Shown in pieces: positions 46,845-56,404 of a stretch of 64,000 nucleotides of DNA. The DNA is taken from assembly GCA_963795835.1 (NCBI GenBank), contig CAWCJC010000012.1, positions 65,807 to 129,806 on the forward strand. Direction: 5' to 3'. The notes beneath the pieces are model-generated. The model had not been told where the DNA came from. It was given only the letters and a program-made list of their open reading frames with translations, and ran no database searches. This DNA comes from JALYXI01 sp963795835 (GTDB lineage: Bacteria > Acidobacteriota > Terriglobia > Bryobacterales > Bryobacteraceae). The translations under genes were made by a program, and so were the position numbers. Positions within the stretch are counted from its first letter, which is position 1. Each line of letters begins with the position of its first letter.

Positions 46845-48586
46845 TTGAACAGGTTTCCTACACTCCGGTTCGGCGACTTTGAGTTAGACCGCGCGGCGTA
46901 TACGCTGCGCCGCGCGGGTGAAATGGTGCATCTCGAACGCCGTCCCATGGATCTGCTCACGCTGCTGATCGAAAAGAGTGGAGAACTCGTCGCACGCGCG
47001 GAAATCGCTCATCGGGTTTGGGGACCGGAACTTTTTGTCGAAGCTGAAGCCGGTATCAACACGGCTATTCGAAAAGTGCGCCAAGCTCTGCACGACTCTT
47101 CTGAGAAGCCACGATTCTGGAGACCGTGCCGGGAAAAGGCTATCGCTTCATCGCAGAAGTGCAGAAACCTCGCCTGGTTACCCTCGCCGTCCTTCCCGTC
47201 GTTGCCCTCGACCCCGGCCCCGAGCACCAATACTTAGCCGACGGCCTCACCGAAGAGGTCATTGCCGCCATTGGTCAGGCAGACCCCGCCAGGATTCGCG
47301 TCATTGGCCGCACCTCCGTAATGAAGTTCCAGGGCGCATTGGTATCCCTTCGTGAAATCGGTCAGGCACTCGGCGCGGAATTCATTGTAGAAACGTCGAT
47401 CCGCACCGAGGGAGCCACCTCGAGAATCGTGTCGCGCCTGATCCGCGCGTCCGACCAATCGCAACTCTGGTGCGAGTGCTTCGATGGAGACCAAGGCACA
47501 AGCGTCCTGCCCTTACATCGAAATCTCAGCCTCGCCATCGCCACGCACGTAAGCTCGGAAATACCCACCGAACGGCTTCGCCGTATTGAAGAAAGGCATC
47601 CCAAAACCGCTGCCGCTTACGATAGCTACCTGCGCGGCAGATTCTTGTGGCACCGCCTATCCGCCGAATCCACGCGCTCTGCCATCGAGCATTACAAAAG
47701 CGCCGCTTCGCTCGATCCGAACTATGGATTGGCTTGGGCCGGCCTTGCGATCGCCCTCGCAGCCGCGCCCATCACGGGGGACGCCCCCGCGCTTCAGGTG
47801 CGCTCCATCGCGCGTGATGCGGCCAACCAAGCCATCCGCTCCGCCCCGGAACTTGCCGAATCCCAAACCGCGTCCGCGTTCGTGACGTTTTGGCTGGATT
47901 GGGACCTGCCCGCGGCAGCCGGCATCTTCCGCCACGCTCTAACGCTTGATCCTAGCGACTCCCTGGCCCATCGAACTCTCAGCATTGTGCTCGCCTACCT
48001 TGGCCACCACGCAGAAGCAGCGGAGGCAGCGGCTACCGCTTGCGCTCTTGACCCCCTTAACGCCGGACATTATGCTTTGCAATCGCAGGTTGCGTTTTTC
48101 CGGCGGGATTTTGAGTCTTCACTCCAGTGCGCCCAGCATGCCACCAGTTTGGACCGCGAGTTCTGGGTAGGGTACCTCCAACTCGCCCAAGCCGCGGAAC
48201 GGCTTGGCAGACCTGAACTGGCGCTGGAAGCTCTAGACCGTGCTTCTGTTTTCAGCAGCGGCAATAGCAAGGTGTATGGTTTGCGCGGATACATCCTGGC
48301 CCGTACCGGCGAACGAGAACGCGCGCGGGAAGTTCTGCAAACCCTCGAGGAGCTATCCACGCAACGCTTTATCCCGCCTTACACCAAAGCTCTCATTCAT
48401 CTCGGGCTGGACCAGTGGGATGACGCCCAAGCCTGCCTGGAAGATGCTCTTGCTGTCAGAGACGTGCACTTGAACTTCTTGCTTGTGGATGCGAAATGGG
48501 ATATGTTGCGGAACCATCCCTGGCTCCAGAAACTGATTGATCGTTGCCATTTCGTCCCTGCTGAAAGTCGGCCAAAAGGACGGTAG
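46845..48586 (+). CDS. OmpR-type winged-helix regulator with TolB-like and TPR domains (frameshifted)
   Basis: The reconstructed regulator has about 580 residues. An N-terminal OmpR/CadC-type winged helix (RFGDFELDRAAYTLRRAGEMVHLERRPMDLLTLLIE, about 1-90) ends with ETVPGKGYRFIAEV. A TolB/FlgO-like region follows (LAVLPVVALDPGPEHQYLADGLTEEVIAAIG), then TPR repeats (AIEHYKSAASLDPNYGLAWAGLAIALA) to the end. No membrane helix separates the parts, unlike CadC/ToxR. The frame breaks near 47116 by loss of one base (RFW instead of RFLE). The TTG at 46845 opens the frame; an ATG at 46838 in another frame reads MEVEQVSYTPV and may be the true start if another indel exists. Confidence 0.8.
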
Positions 48587-48782
48587 GCTCCCACACTCTT
48601 CGCTCGAGTTGTTGGACCGATTGCGGCGAATTTGGCGGTTCGTATTCGGCAAGCCTATAGTCGGCCTAAGTTTTCCCCGGCCATGCCCGGGGAGGTTTCA
48701 CCCCGTTCACAACACCTCACCCCAATCCCCTCAACAACTTACGCATTCCTGCCCCGGCGCGCCCTGCTAATCAGGGTTCGTC

Positions 48783-49358
48783 ATGACCACACTCAAACAA
48801 ATCGCCGCCAACCGGGAAAACGCCAAACGCAGCACCGGCCCGCGCACCGCCGAAGGCAAGCGCCGCGCCAGCCAAAATGCCATCACACACGGCCTCCACT
48901 CTCATGATTTCCTTACCGATATCGAAAGCGAAGATGACTACCATGTCTTCCATGACCAGCTCATCCACGACTACCAACCTGAAACCGCAACCGACTACAT
49001 CCTGATCGAGCAATACCTTCAGGCCTACTTCCTGAAGCGCCGCTTCCTCCAAAAGATGCCGGACTTCCACAATGCCGAAACGCGCCATTTCAGCAACGAA
49101 ACAATCCTGTCCTATCCCGTTCTCATGAAGATGATCAATCAGGCAGACCGCATGCTCCACCGGGCGCTCGAACTTCTGGAACGCTTCAAAACCGAACGCA
49201 AGAAGGAAGCGGCAAAGCGGCAGCAAGCCGAAACAAAGCCCAAGCCAACAAAAGACACTCCCGAAATTGGCTTCGTTTTATCGCCCTTCGAAACGCTCGA
49301 CCCTCAGAACCCCTACCCCACTCCCCCGCACCCCAACCCGGAGCTTGTTAAGCGTTAA
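48783..49358 (+). CDS. Hypothetical protein with NRENAKRSTGP...NAITHGL motif
   Basis: The 191-residue protein starts MTTLKQIAANRENAKRSTGP and continues RTAEGKRRASQNAITHGLHS. This N-terminal signature is shared by a large family of uncharacterised proteins that I associate with Acidobacteria and Planctomycetes. The middle is helical and charged; the C-terminus is Pro/Lys-rich and low in complexity (TPPHPNPELVKR). No catalytic motif is evident. The compact positively charged N-terminus could bind nucleic acid, which is only inference. Its 3' end overlaps the next minus-strand gene by 11 bp. Confidence 0.75.
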   Translation: MTTLKQIAANRENAKRSTGPRTAEGKRRASQNAITHGLHSHDFLTDIESEDDYHVFHDQLIHDYQPETATDYILIEQYLQAYFLKRRFLQKMPDFHNAETRHFSNETILSYPVLMKMINQADRMLHRALELLERFKTERKKEAAKRQQAETKPKPTKDTPEIGFVLSPFETLDPQNPYPTPPHPNPELVKR

Positions 49359-49680
49359 TCGGCACAAAATTTGCGAAAATCATCCCCGCTTCTGCCAAGC
49401 TGGCCAACGGAACAGAATCGCAAGCGCTCGAAAACCGTCCCCACATCTCCCCCAGCCCCGCATGCGCATGCGCTTTCCTGAGCCCTCCTTCCGCCCACTC
49501 GAAAATCTCGAGGATCGTGCCGTCTCCCGCCTTCGCAATCACGGGCGGGCGCTCCGTCGCAAATCCCAAGCTCCGCAGGTAAGGAACATGTTCCAGGGTA
49601 AGCGCCATCAACTCCGCATCCATGCCCGGCTTCGGCCGGTAAGCTACAATCGAAAGCCTTGCTTCAGGGTCGTCTTGCAT
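49348..49680 (-). CDS. Small protein, possible dimeric alpha+beta barrel (ABM-like)
   Basis: The 110-residue protein reads LSIVAYRPKPGMDAELMALTLEHVPYLRSLGFATERPPVIAKAGDGTILEIFEWAEG. The order of strand, helix and strand, with a terminal FVPINA strand, resembles the antibiotic-biosynthesis-monooxygenase/Dabb ferredoxin-like fold. No active-site residue can be named. It converges with the STGP-motif gene and is divergent from rpsO. Confidence 0.65.
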   Translation of the reverse strand: MQDDPEARLSIVAYRPKPGMDAELMALTLEHVPYLRSLGFATERPPVIAKAGDGTILEIFEWAEGGLRKAHAHAGLGEMWGRFSSACDSVPLASLAEAGMIFANFVPINA

Positions 49681-49843
49681 CGTAAGATTCTATCTCGCTA
49701 TTTCCCCGGCCGCGGCTGCGAAGCTGAGCGTCTCAACGCTACACGTCCGAAGCGAGGCGGCTTGCCCATTTCCATGTCCAATGTGTTACTCTACTCCTGT
49801 AAGATAACGAGAGAAAGAGAAGACCAGGAGTAGTTGAACTGTA

Positions 49844-50113
49844 ATGGCGTTAGCATTAGAAACAAAGCGAGACATCGTCGCAAAAAATCAGGTTCATAAG
49901 AGCGATACCGGTTCCCCGGAAGTCCAGATTGCGATTTTGAGCGGGCGTTTACAACAGCTCAAGGCGCATTTCGAAAGCCACAAAAAAGACCATTCTTCCC
50001 GCCGAGGGTTGTTGACCATGGTCTCCAAGCGCCGCCGCCTCCTTACCTACCTGAAAAATAACGATCCCGAGCGCTACAAGAACGTTCTTGTGAAGCTTGG
50101 AATCCGCCACTAA
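49844..50113 (+). CDS. rpsO: 30S ribosomal protein S15
   Basis: The 89-residue protein is standard S15: the N-terminal SDTGSPEVQIAILSGRLQQLKAHFESHKKDHSSRRGLLTMV segment binds the central domain of 16S rRNA, and the protein ends YLKNNDPERYKNVLVKLGIRH. A strong AGGAG lies upstream. It heads the common rpsO-pnp pair, with a 200-bp spacer before pnp. Confidence 0.98.
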   Translation: MALALETKRDIVAKNQVHKSDTGSPEVQIAILSGRLQQLKAHFESHKKDHSSRRGLLTMVSKRRRLLTYLKNNDPERYKNVLVKLGIRH

Positions 50114-50313
50114 CAGCTCTTCCTTATTCCCGGCGTATCGCTGCAACATTGGCAGACTTCGCTGACCCGTCCCGGTGGATGGGAACTAATCCGCTGAACG
50201 CGCCTATCCGGTATACCCCGGTAGCCGTTCCCTTCTGTACTCTCCCACCCTCGTTCGCTCACCAAACCTATTCAAAAGGACTCAGTCGGGGAACGTACCC
50301 TTTCTGTTGATAC
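50114..50313 (+). promoter_or_regulatory. rpsO-pnp spacer / pnp leader
   Basis: This 200-bp region separates rpsO from pnp. CTATCCGG (50204-50211) can pair with CCGGTAG (50218-50224) to form a hairpin with one bulged base. In other bacteria the pnp leader is structured and autoregulated by RNase III and PNPase; whether that holds here is unknown. No strong Shine-Dalgarno sequence precedes the pnp ATG. Confidence 0.35.
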
Positions 50314-52410
50314 ATGGAACACACATTTGAAATTGAATTAAGCGGTCGTAAGATTACGATCGAAACTGGCAAGCTTGCAAAGCAGGCCAATGGCTCCGTC
50401 ATTGTCCGTTCGGGCGATTCCGTGGTGCTGGTCACCGCTTGCGCGAATGAGAACCCCAAACCTGGTCAGGCCTTCTTTCCCCTTACTGTCGATTACCGCG
50501 AATACACCTACGCGGCCGGCCGCTTCCCCGGCGGTTTCATCAAACGCGAAGGCCGGCTTTCTGAAAAGGAAGTCCTCACCAGCCGGTTCATCGACCGCCC
50601 CATGCGCCCTCTCTTCCCTGAAGGCTTCATGTGCGAAACCCAGATCATCGCCATGGTCCTCTCGGCCGACCCCGAACAGGATCCCGCCATCCTCGGCATC
50701 ATCGGTGCCGCCGCCGCGCTCGCCATCTCCGATATCCCGTTCCACCATCATGTAGGCGCCGTCCGTGTTGGCTTTGTCGAGGGCAAACCCAGCGCGAACC
50801 CCACTTACACCGAATCGCGCGCCTCCAAACTCAACATCGTCGTCGTGGGCACGGAAGAAGGCATCGTCATGGTGGAAGCTTCCGCCACCCAGGCCACCGA
50901 AGCTGAAGTGCTCGAGGCCATAGAATTCGGTCACGAGTGCTGCAAGAAGATCGCCGCGCTCATCGGAACCATGGTCAAGCAGTTGGGCAAGACCAAGCGC
51001 GTCTTCGTCTCACCCGAACTCGACCCGGAAATCGTCGCAAAGATCGATACCGAATACCGCGCCGAACTTGCCGATGCTCTCGATACCAAGAAGTACCCGA
51101 AGCTCGAAAGCTACGCCAAGATCGCGGCCCTGAAAACCAAGCTGAAAGAAGCTGCTCCCGTCGAGGAGCTCGAACAATCCATCAAGGCCTTCGAAGCTCT
51201 CAAAGAGCGCATCTTCCGCGACGAAATGCTGAAAAAGCGCCGCCGTCCCGATGGCCGCGCCTTCGACGAAGTCCGCCCCATTTGGATCGAAACCAGCGTC
51301 CTGCCCCGTACCCACGGCTCCTGCGTCTTCACGCGCGGTGAAACCCAGGCTCTCGTCACCACCACGCTCGGCACCAAAGATGACGAGCAGCGCATCGAAC
51401 TCCTCGAACCGGGCGAAGTCTCGAAGCGGTTCATGCTGCACTACAACTTCCCGCCGTTTAGCGTCGGTGAAGTCGGCTTCATGCGCGGCGCTGGCCGCCG
51501 CGAAATCGGACACGGCGCGCTCGCCGAACGCGCGCTCACCGCTGTGCTCCCGGATCAAGGCGGGTTCCCCTACACGCTCCGCTGCGTCAGCGACATTCTC
51601 GAATCGAACGGCTCCAGCTCCATGGCCAGCGTCTGCGGCGCAAGTCTCTCGCTGATGGACGCTGGTGTCCCTCTCTCCTCCGCCGTCTCCGGTGTCGCAA
51701 TGGGTCTGGTCACCGAAGGGTCTGACTACGCCATCCTCACCGACATTGCCGGCGCGGAAGATCACTACGGCGATATGGATTTCAAGGTGGCCGGTACCGC
51801 GACCGGCATCACCGCTCTTCAAATGGATATCAAGGTCCTGAACGTGACCACGGCCATCATGAAGGAAGCGCTCGAACAGGCCCGCAAAGGCCGCTTATTC
51901 ATCCTCGACAAGATGAACCAGGCGCTCGATAAGCCGCGTACGAACATGTCCGAGTACGCGCCCAGAATCTACACTCTCAAGATTCCGGTGGATAAGATCC
52001 GCGACGTCATCGGACCCGGTGGCAAAGTCATCCGCGGCATCATCGAACAGACGGGAGTCAAGATCGATGTCGAAGATGACGGCACCATCAACGTAGCCTC
52101 GAACGATCAGGTCGCAGCCAAGAAGGCTCTCCAAATCATCGGAGACATCACGGCCGTAGCCGAAATCAACAAGACCTATCTAGGCAAAGTAGTCCGCCTG
52201 GTAGACTTCGGCGCATTTGTCGAAATCTTCCCCGGCACCGACGGTCTGCTCCACATCAGCGAAATCGCCGAAAGCCGCGTCAAAGACGTTCGCGACGAAC
52301 TCAAAGAGGGCGACCAGATCCTGGTCAAGGTACTCGCGCTTGAGGGCAACAAGATCAAGCTCAGCCGCAAAGCGGTCCTCAAAGAACAACGCGAAAAACT
52401 GAAGACTTAA
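50314..52410 (+). CDS. pnp: Polynucleotide phosphorylase
   Basis: PNPase is the phosphorolytic 3'-5' exoribonuclease of RNA turnover. The 698-residue protein has two RNase PH domains (first: TACANENPKPGQAFFPLTVDYRE; second: GGFPYTLRCVSDILESNGSSSMASVCGASLSLMDAGVPL with the catalytic-site region AGAEDHYGDMDFKVAGT), a KH domain (IRDVIGPGGKVIRGIIEQTG) and an S1 domain (GKVVRLVDFGAFVEIFPGTDGLLHISEIAE). The frame is intact. A clear terminator follows. Confidence 0.98.
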   Translation: MEHTFEIELSGRKITIETGKLAKQANGSVIVRSGDSVVLVTACANENPKPGQAFFPLTVDYREYTYAAGRFPGGFIKREGRLSEKEVLTSRFIDRPMRPLFPEGFMCETQIIAMVLSADPEQDPAILGIIGAAAALAISDIPFHHHVGAVRVGFVEGKPSANPTYTESRASKLNIVVVGTEEGIVMVEASATQATEAEVLEAIEFGHECCKKIAALIGTMVKQLGKTKRVFVSPELDPEIVAKIDTEYRAELADALDTKKYPKLESYAKIAALKTKLKEAAPVEELEQSIKAFEALKERIFRDEMLKKRRRPDGRAFDEVRPIWIETSVLPRTHGSCVFTRGETQALVTTTLGTKDDEQRIELLEPGEVSKRFMLHYNFPPFSVGEVGFMRGAGRREIGHGALAERALTAVLPDQGGFPYTLRCVSDILESNGSSSMASVCGASLSLMDAGVPLSSAVSGVAMGLVTEGSDYAILTDIAGAEDHYGDMDFKVAGTATGITALQMDIKVLNVTTAIMKEALEQARKGRLFILDKMNQALDKPRTNMSEYAPRIYTLKIPVDKIRDVIGPGGKVIRGIIEQTGVKIDVEDDGTINVASNDQVAAKKALQIIGDITAVAEINKTYLGKVVRLVDFGAFVEIFPGTDGLLHISEIAESRVKDVRDELKEGDQILVKVLALEGNKIKLSRKAVLKEQREKLKT

Positions 52411-52431
52411 CGATCTACCAAACCTGACCCA

Positions 52432-52472
52432 AGCCCGGCACCGAGCAATCGGTGTCCGGGCTGTTCTTTTTT
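52432..52472 (+). terminator. Rho-independent terminator of pnp
   Basis: AGCCCGGCACCGA (52432-52444) pairs with TCGGTGTCCGGGCT (52449-52462) as 13 base pairs with one bulged T and a GCAA tetraloop, followed by GTTCTTTTTT. It lies 22 bp after the pnp stop and 19 bp before the convergent S1-protein stop, and may serve that gene weakly from the other side. Confidence 0.88.
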
Positions 52473-52490
52473 ATGCTCCCAAACGGCGCA

Positions 52491-54179
52491 CTAACTCGCC
52501 AGTTCCACCTCAATCCGCTTCTTCTCCGCATCCAGCTTCGTAATCCGGAAACTCCGCACCTGCCCCTCGCGCGCCACTTCCTTCCGCGCCGGCTGAGCTG
52601 CATCCCCCGTTCCCCCGGACTTCCACTTGCTGGCCAACATCGAACTCAAACTCGAAACATCAGCCCGGCTCTCCGCAGCCTTCCGCTCTTCCTTCGCGTC
52701 CCCGGCAACCGCGCAGGAGGCAATCACACCCTCCCCCAACTCCACGCTCAACCGCCCGCGCGAGGTATCCGCAATGCGCCCGGTCACCACGTCGCCTTCC
52801 TTATGCTCGGCAATGTACTCATCGGCCGAAGTCGGAATCAACTGCTTCACACCCAACCGGATTCGCCGCTTGGCCTTATCCAGCTCCAGCACCACGGCCT
52901 TCACCGTCTCGCCCACCTTCAGCGCATCCTGCGGGTGGTTCAACCGCTTCTCATTGCTGATGTCCCCGACATGAATCATGCCCTCGACATTCTCCGCCAA
53001 CTGCGCAAACGCCCCGAACTTCTCGAGCTTGGTAATCTGCACATCCACCACGTTCCCCACCGCAAACCTGGTTTCCGCGTCCGCCCAAGGGTCGCCCAAA
53101 GTCTGCTTCAACCCGAGCGAAATCCGGTGCTCCGGGATGTTGATCCCCAGCACCACCACGTCCACCATGTCGCCCGGCTTCACCACGTCCGAAGGCTTCC
53201 GCACCTTCTTCGACCACGACATCTCGCTCAAATGCACCAGCCCGTCCAACCCCGGCAGCAGCTCCACGAACGCCCCGAAATCCGTCACGCGGCTGACCGT
53301 GCCCTGCACCCGGTCTCCTACCTGGAACTTGTCCTGCGCCAGGCTCCACGGGTCCGCTTGCAACTGCTTCAACCCGAGCGAGATTCGCTTGCGCTTGGCG
53401 TCCACCTTCAGAATCTGCACATCCAACTGCTGCCCCACCGTCAGCACATCGGAAGGCTTCGCGATGCGGCCCCACGAGATCTCGGCCACATGCAGCATGC
53501 CATCCACGCCGCCGATATCGAGAAACGCCCCGTAATCCGTCAAGCTCCGCACGGTGCCATGGACCACCATGCCCTCGCGCAGCTCGCCCACCATCTGCTC
53601 CCGCTTGCTCTTCTCTTCCTCCTCAAGCACCACGCGCCGGTCTACCACCACGTCTTCTTCGGCAACGTCAAGCTTGATGATGCGGCAGCTGATGTCCTGC
53701 CCCACCAGCTTCTCCAGCTCCGCCGCGTCTTTCGCTCCGCTGCGCGAAGCTGGCATGAACGCGCGCGAACTCACGTCCACCGTCAAGCCGCCTTTCACCA
53801 GGCCCGTCACGCGTCCGCTAATCGTCGACTTGTCTGCGAACGCCTTCTCCAGAGCGCTCCAATCCTTCGGCTTCTCAAACCGGATCAGCGTCAGGTTGAA
53901 GTAGCCTTCCGGGTCGTGCCCCGAAATCGACACGTGGATCTTGTCGCCCGGCTTCACCGGCAACTCGCCATTCGGCTCCCGCAAACTCGCCGCCGGCAGC
54001 GCACCCTCTTCCTTCCTTCCGAGATCCAGGAAAATCAGGTCGCCGGAGATGGTGAGTACCGTGCCCTCCAGGCCTTCTCCGGTGGCCGGTTTGCGGGGTT
54101 GTGTTTGTTCGAATTCTTTGAGGACATCTCCGAAAGACGACACTTCCGTCTCGGAGTCCGCGGACTGTTGATTAGGCAT
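52491..54179 (-). CDS. rpsA: Ribosomal protein S1-like protein with six S1 domains
   Basis: The 562-residue protein has six S1/OB repeats, from LEGTVLTISGDLIFLDLGRKE and STISGRVTGLVKGGLTVDVS to the well-conserved GMVVHGTVRSLTDYGAFLDI, GDRVQGTVSRVTDFGAFVEL, VVDVQITKLEKFGAFAQLAE and a divergent last copy GDVVTGRIADTSRGRLSVEL. The number and order of domains fit ribosomal protein S1, which unfolds mRNA at initiation. The frame is intact. It converges with pnp and is divergent from myo-inositol oxygenase, 47 bp away. Confidence 0.88.
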   Translation of the reverse strand: MPNQQSADSETEVSSFGDVLKEFEQTQPRKPATGEGLEGTVLTISGDLIFLDLGRKEEGALPAASLREPNGELPVKPGDKIHVSISGHDPEGYFNLTLIRFEKPKDWSALEKAFADKSTISGRVTGLVKGGLTVDVSSRAFMPASRSGAKDAAELEKLVGQDISCRIIKLDVAEEDVVVDRRVVLEEEEKSKREQMVGELREGMVVHGTVRSLTDYGAFLDIGGVDGMLHVAEISWGRIAKPSDVLTVGQQLDVQILKVDAKRKRISLGLKQLQADPWSLAQDKFQVGDRVQGTVSRVTDFGAFVELLPGLDGLVHLSEMSWSKKVRKPSDVVKPGDMVDVVVLGINIPEHRISLGLKQTLGDPWADAETRFAVGNVVDVQITKLEKFGAFAQLAENVEGMIHVGDISNEKRLNHPQDALKVGETVKAVVLELDKAKRRIRLGVKQLIPTSADEYIAEHKEGDVVTGRIADTSRGRLSVELGEGVIASCAVAGDAKEERKAAESRADVSSLSSMLASKWKSGGTGDAAQPARKEVAREGQVRSFRITKLDAEKKRIEVELAS

Positions 54180-54226
54180 GGGGGAAATACGTTTTCATTC
54201 TTGCATAATGGTGGGCAGGACTTCCC

Positions 54227-55090
54227 ATGCTGACTCTGAACCCGGATCTAACCGAAGGACCCCTCGAATCGCTCGAACAATGGGACGATTTCGTCAAGTC
54301 GCGATACCGCGCAGATAAAGAGAAGACCGAGTTCCGCGATTACCGCTCCGGAGCCAACCCCGGGGTCGAGGAGTTCTATCGCCAGAATCACGCCCACCAG
54401 ACTCTCGATTTTGTTCTCGCCAAGAAAGCCGAATATACGCCGCTTGCCAAACGCCGTATGGGCATCTGGGAAGCTCTCGAATACCTCAACCAGCTCGTCG
54501 ACGATAGCGACCCCGATACCGACCTCTCTCAAATCGAACACGCGATGCAAACCTCCGAAGCCATTCGCGCCGATGGCCACCCGCGCTGGTTTGTCCTCGC
54601 CGGTCTGATTCACGACTTGGGCAAGATGCTCTGCTTCGATGGCGAACCCCAGTGGGCCGTCGTCGGGGATACCTTCCCCGTCGGATGCCGCTACTCAGAC
54701 AAAATCGTGTACCCCGAGTTCTTCGCCGCCAACCCCGATTCCCAGGTGCCCCGTTACCAAACCGAACTCGGAATCTACGAACGCCATTGCGGCCTCGAAA
54801 ACGTCCATCTCTCCTGGGGCCACGATGAGTATCTCTACCACGTCGTGAAACCCTACCTGCCCGAAGAGGCGCTCGCCATGCTCCGGTACCATTCCTTCTA
54901 TCCGGGCCACCGCGAAAACGCCTATAACCACCTGTTCAACGATCACGACCACGCAATGTTCAAGTGGGTCCGCGCCTTCAACCCTTACGACCTCTATTCA
55001 AAGTCCGCCACTCGTCCGGACGTGCAGGCCCTAAAGCCGTATTACACTGATTTGATTGGCGAGTACTTCCCTAAAGAAGTGAGCTGGTAA
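54227..55090 (+). CDS. miox: Myo-inositol oxygenase
   Basis: MIOX opens myo-inositol to D-glucuronate with O2 at a mixed-valent diiron site. The 287-residue protein keeps the whole HD-type ligand set in order: His105 (QIEHAMQTSE), His129-Asp130 (GLIHDLGKM), His199 (SWGHDEYLYH), His222 (RYHSFYPGH) and Asp255 (FNPYDLYSK). DGEPQWAVVGDTFPVGC and HCGLENVHLSWGHDE are typical of the eukaryotic enzyme. The length matches animal MIOX (about 285). No inositol transporter or uronate pathway gene is adjacent. The family is mainly eukaryotic, with scattered bacterial members. Confidence 0.95.
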   Translation: MLTLNPDLTEGPLESLEQWDDFVKSRYRADKEKTEFRDYRSGANPGVEEFYRQNHAHQTLDFVLAKKAEYTPLAKRRMGIWEALEYLNQLVDDSDPDTDLSQIEHAMQTSEAIRADGHPRWFVLAGLIHDLGKMLCFDGEPQWAVVGDTFPVGCRYSDKIVYPEFFAANPDSQVPRYQTELGIYERHCGLENVHLSWGHDEYLYHVVKPYLPEEALAMLRYHSFYPGHRENAYNHLFNDHDHAMFKWVRAFNPYDLYSKSATRPDVQALKPYYTDLIGEYFPKEVSW

Positions 55091-55130
55091 CTTTCGCCCT
55101 GTTTGCGACGCCTAATTCTAAAGGAACCGA

Positions 55131-56393
55131 TTGATAATACGCGCACAAACTAGGCCGACGATTTGTTGCGCCTTGCTCGCCGCCGCTGCCATCTCATTGT
55201 TGGGCTGCACTGGAGCTAGCTCCACACCCACGAACACAAAAAAGGGCGGAGGCGATGTTCCCGTCACGGTTGTTACTGTTTCAACCCGAGATGTGCCTGT
55301 AGAGTTGCAGGTTATTGGAAACGTCGAAGCGTATTCCGCGATTGCCCTCAAGGCACAGGTCTCAGGCGAGATCACCCATGTCTATTTCCATGAAGGTGAT
55401 TACGTGCGCAAGGGCGAACGCCTCTTCACCATAGATCCCCGCGCCATGCAGGCTCAATTGCAGCAGGCCCAGGCCACACTGCTTCGCGATCAGGCGAACT
55501 TGGCCCAGGCTCAAGCCAATCTGGCCCGCGATCAGGCCCAGAACAAGTACAGCCGCGATCAGGCTACCCGCTATGCCGACTTGCAGAAAGAAGGCATCGT
55601 GTCGAAGGACCAGACCGAACAGCTTCGCAGTGCGGCCGACGCTTCAGGCCAGGCGCTTACTGCGGATCAGGCGGCTATCGATAGCGCCAAAGCGGAAATC
55701 GCCGCGCAGAAAGCGTCCGTCGAAACCATGCAGGTCCAGTTCGGCTACACCGAGATCCGCTCCCCCATCGATGGCCGAACGGGCAACATCAATGTCAAGC
55801 AGGGCAATATCGTCAGCGCCAACACGGTTGACCTGATGACCATCAACCAGGTTCAGCCCATTTACGTCACGTTCTCCGTTCCTGAGGCGCAGCTGGGCGA
55901 TATCAAAAAGTACATGGCCGTCGGCAAGCTGCCCGTTACCGCAACCGGGCAGGACGAGTCGTTTGCTCCTGAAACCGGCTTCCTGACATTCGTCGATAAC
56001 AACGTCGATATGACCACGGGCACCATCAAGCTTAAAGGCACGTTCCCCAATGCGGCCCGCAAATTGTGGCCCGGCGAATTCGTCCGCGTTACGCTGCGCC
56101 TCACCACGGAACAGAACGCCGTCGTCGTTCCGAACCAGGCTGTGCAAACCGGCCAGGACGGCTCTTTCGTTTACGTCGTAAAACCAGACCGCTCGGTCGA
56201 AAACCGGCCCATCACCACAGGCGCTCGCGTGGATCAGGATCTGGTCGTGGAAACCGGTCTGAAGACAGGCGAGATCGTGGTAACCGAAGGCCAGTTACGT
56301 TTGGCCCCCGGCATGAAAGTCGTGGTCCGGCAGCCAGGGCAGGGTCCCGGCGTACCCGGTGGCGGCGGCGGACGCCGCAAGCAGAAGGGTTAA
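55131..56393 (+). CDS. RND efflux periplasmic adaptor (membrane-fusion lipoprotein)
   Basis: The 420-residue membrane-fusion protein links an RND pump to an outer-membrane channel. The N-terminus ends in the lipobox ISLLGC (Cys26). The lipoyl half is AYSAIALKAQVSGEITHVYFHEGDYVRKGERLFTIDP, followed by a long coiled-coil hairpin rich in QAQANLARDQA repeats (about 115-190) and a barrel domain with FGYTEIRSPIDGRTGNINVKQGNIV. The start is TTG at 55131, preceded by AAGGA; no better ATG exists. The C-terminus is Gly/Lys-rich (GGGGGRRKQKG). It precedes two RND pump genes, 100 bp upstream of the first. Confidence 0.93.
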   Translation: MIIRAQTRPTICCALLAAAAISLLGCTGASSTPTNTKKGGGDVPVTVVTVSTRDVPVELQVIGNVEAYSAIALKAQVSGEITHVYFHEGDYVRKGERLFTIDPRAMQAQLQQAQATLLRDQANLAQAQANLARDQAQNKYSRDQATRYADLQKEGIVSKDQTEQLRSAADASGQALTADQAAIDSAKAEIAAQKASVETMQVQFGYTEIRSPIDGRTGNINVKQGNIVSANTVDLMTINQVQPIYVTFSVPEAQLGDIKKYMAVGKLPVTATGQDESFAPETGFLTFVDNNVDMTTGTIKLKGTFPNAARKLWPGEFVRVTLRLTTEQNAVVVPNQAVQTGQDGSFVYVVKPDRSVENRPITTGARVDQDLVVETGLKTGEIVVTEGQLRLAPGMKVVVRQPGQGPGVPGGGGGRRKQKG

Positions 56394-56404
56394 TCCGCTC
56401 TTTC

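Noticed and set aside
48674..48693. TCCCCGG/CCGGGGA hairpin after the winged-helix regulator
   Set aside because: There is no T tract on either side and the region is generally GC-rich, so a terminator is not supported.
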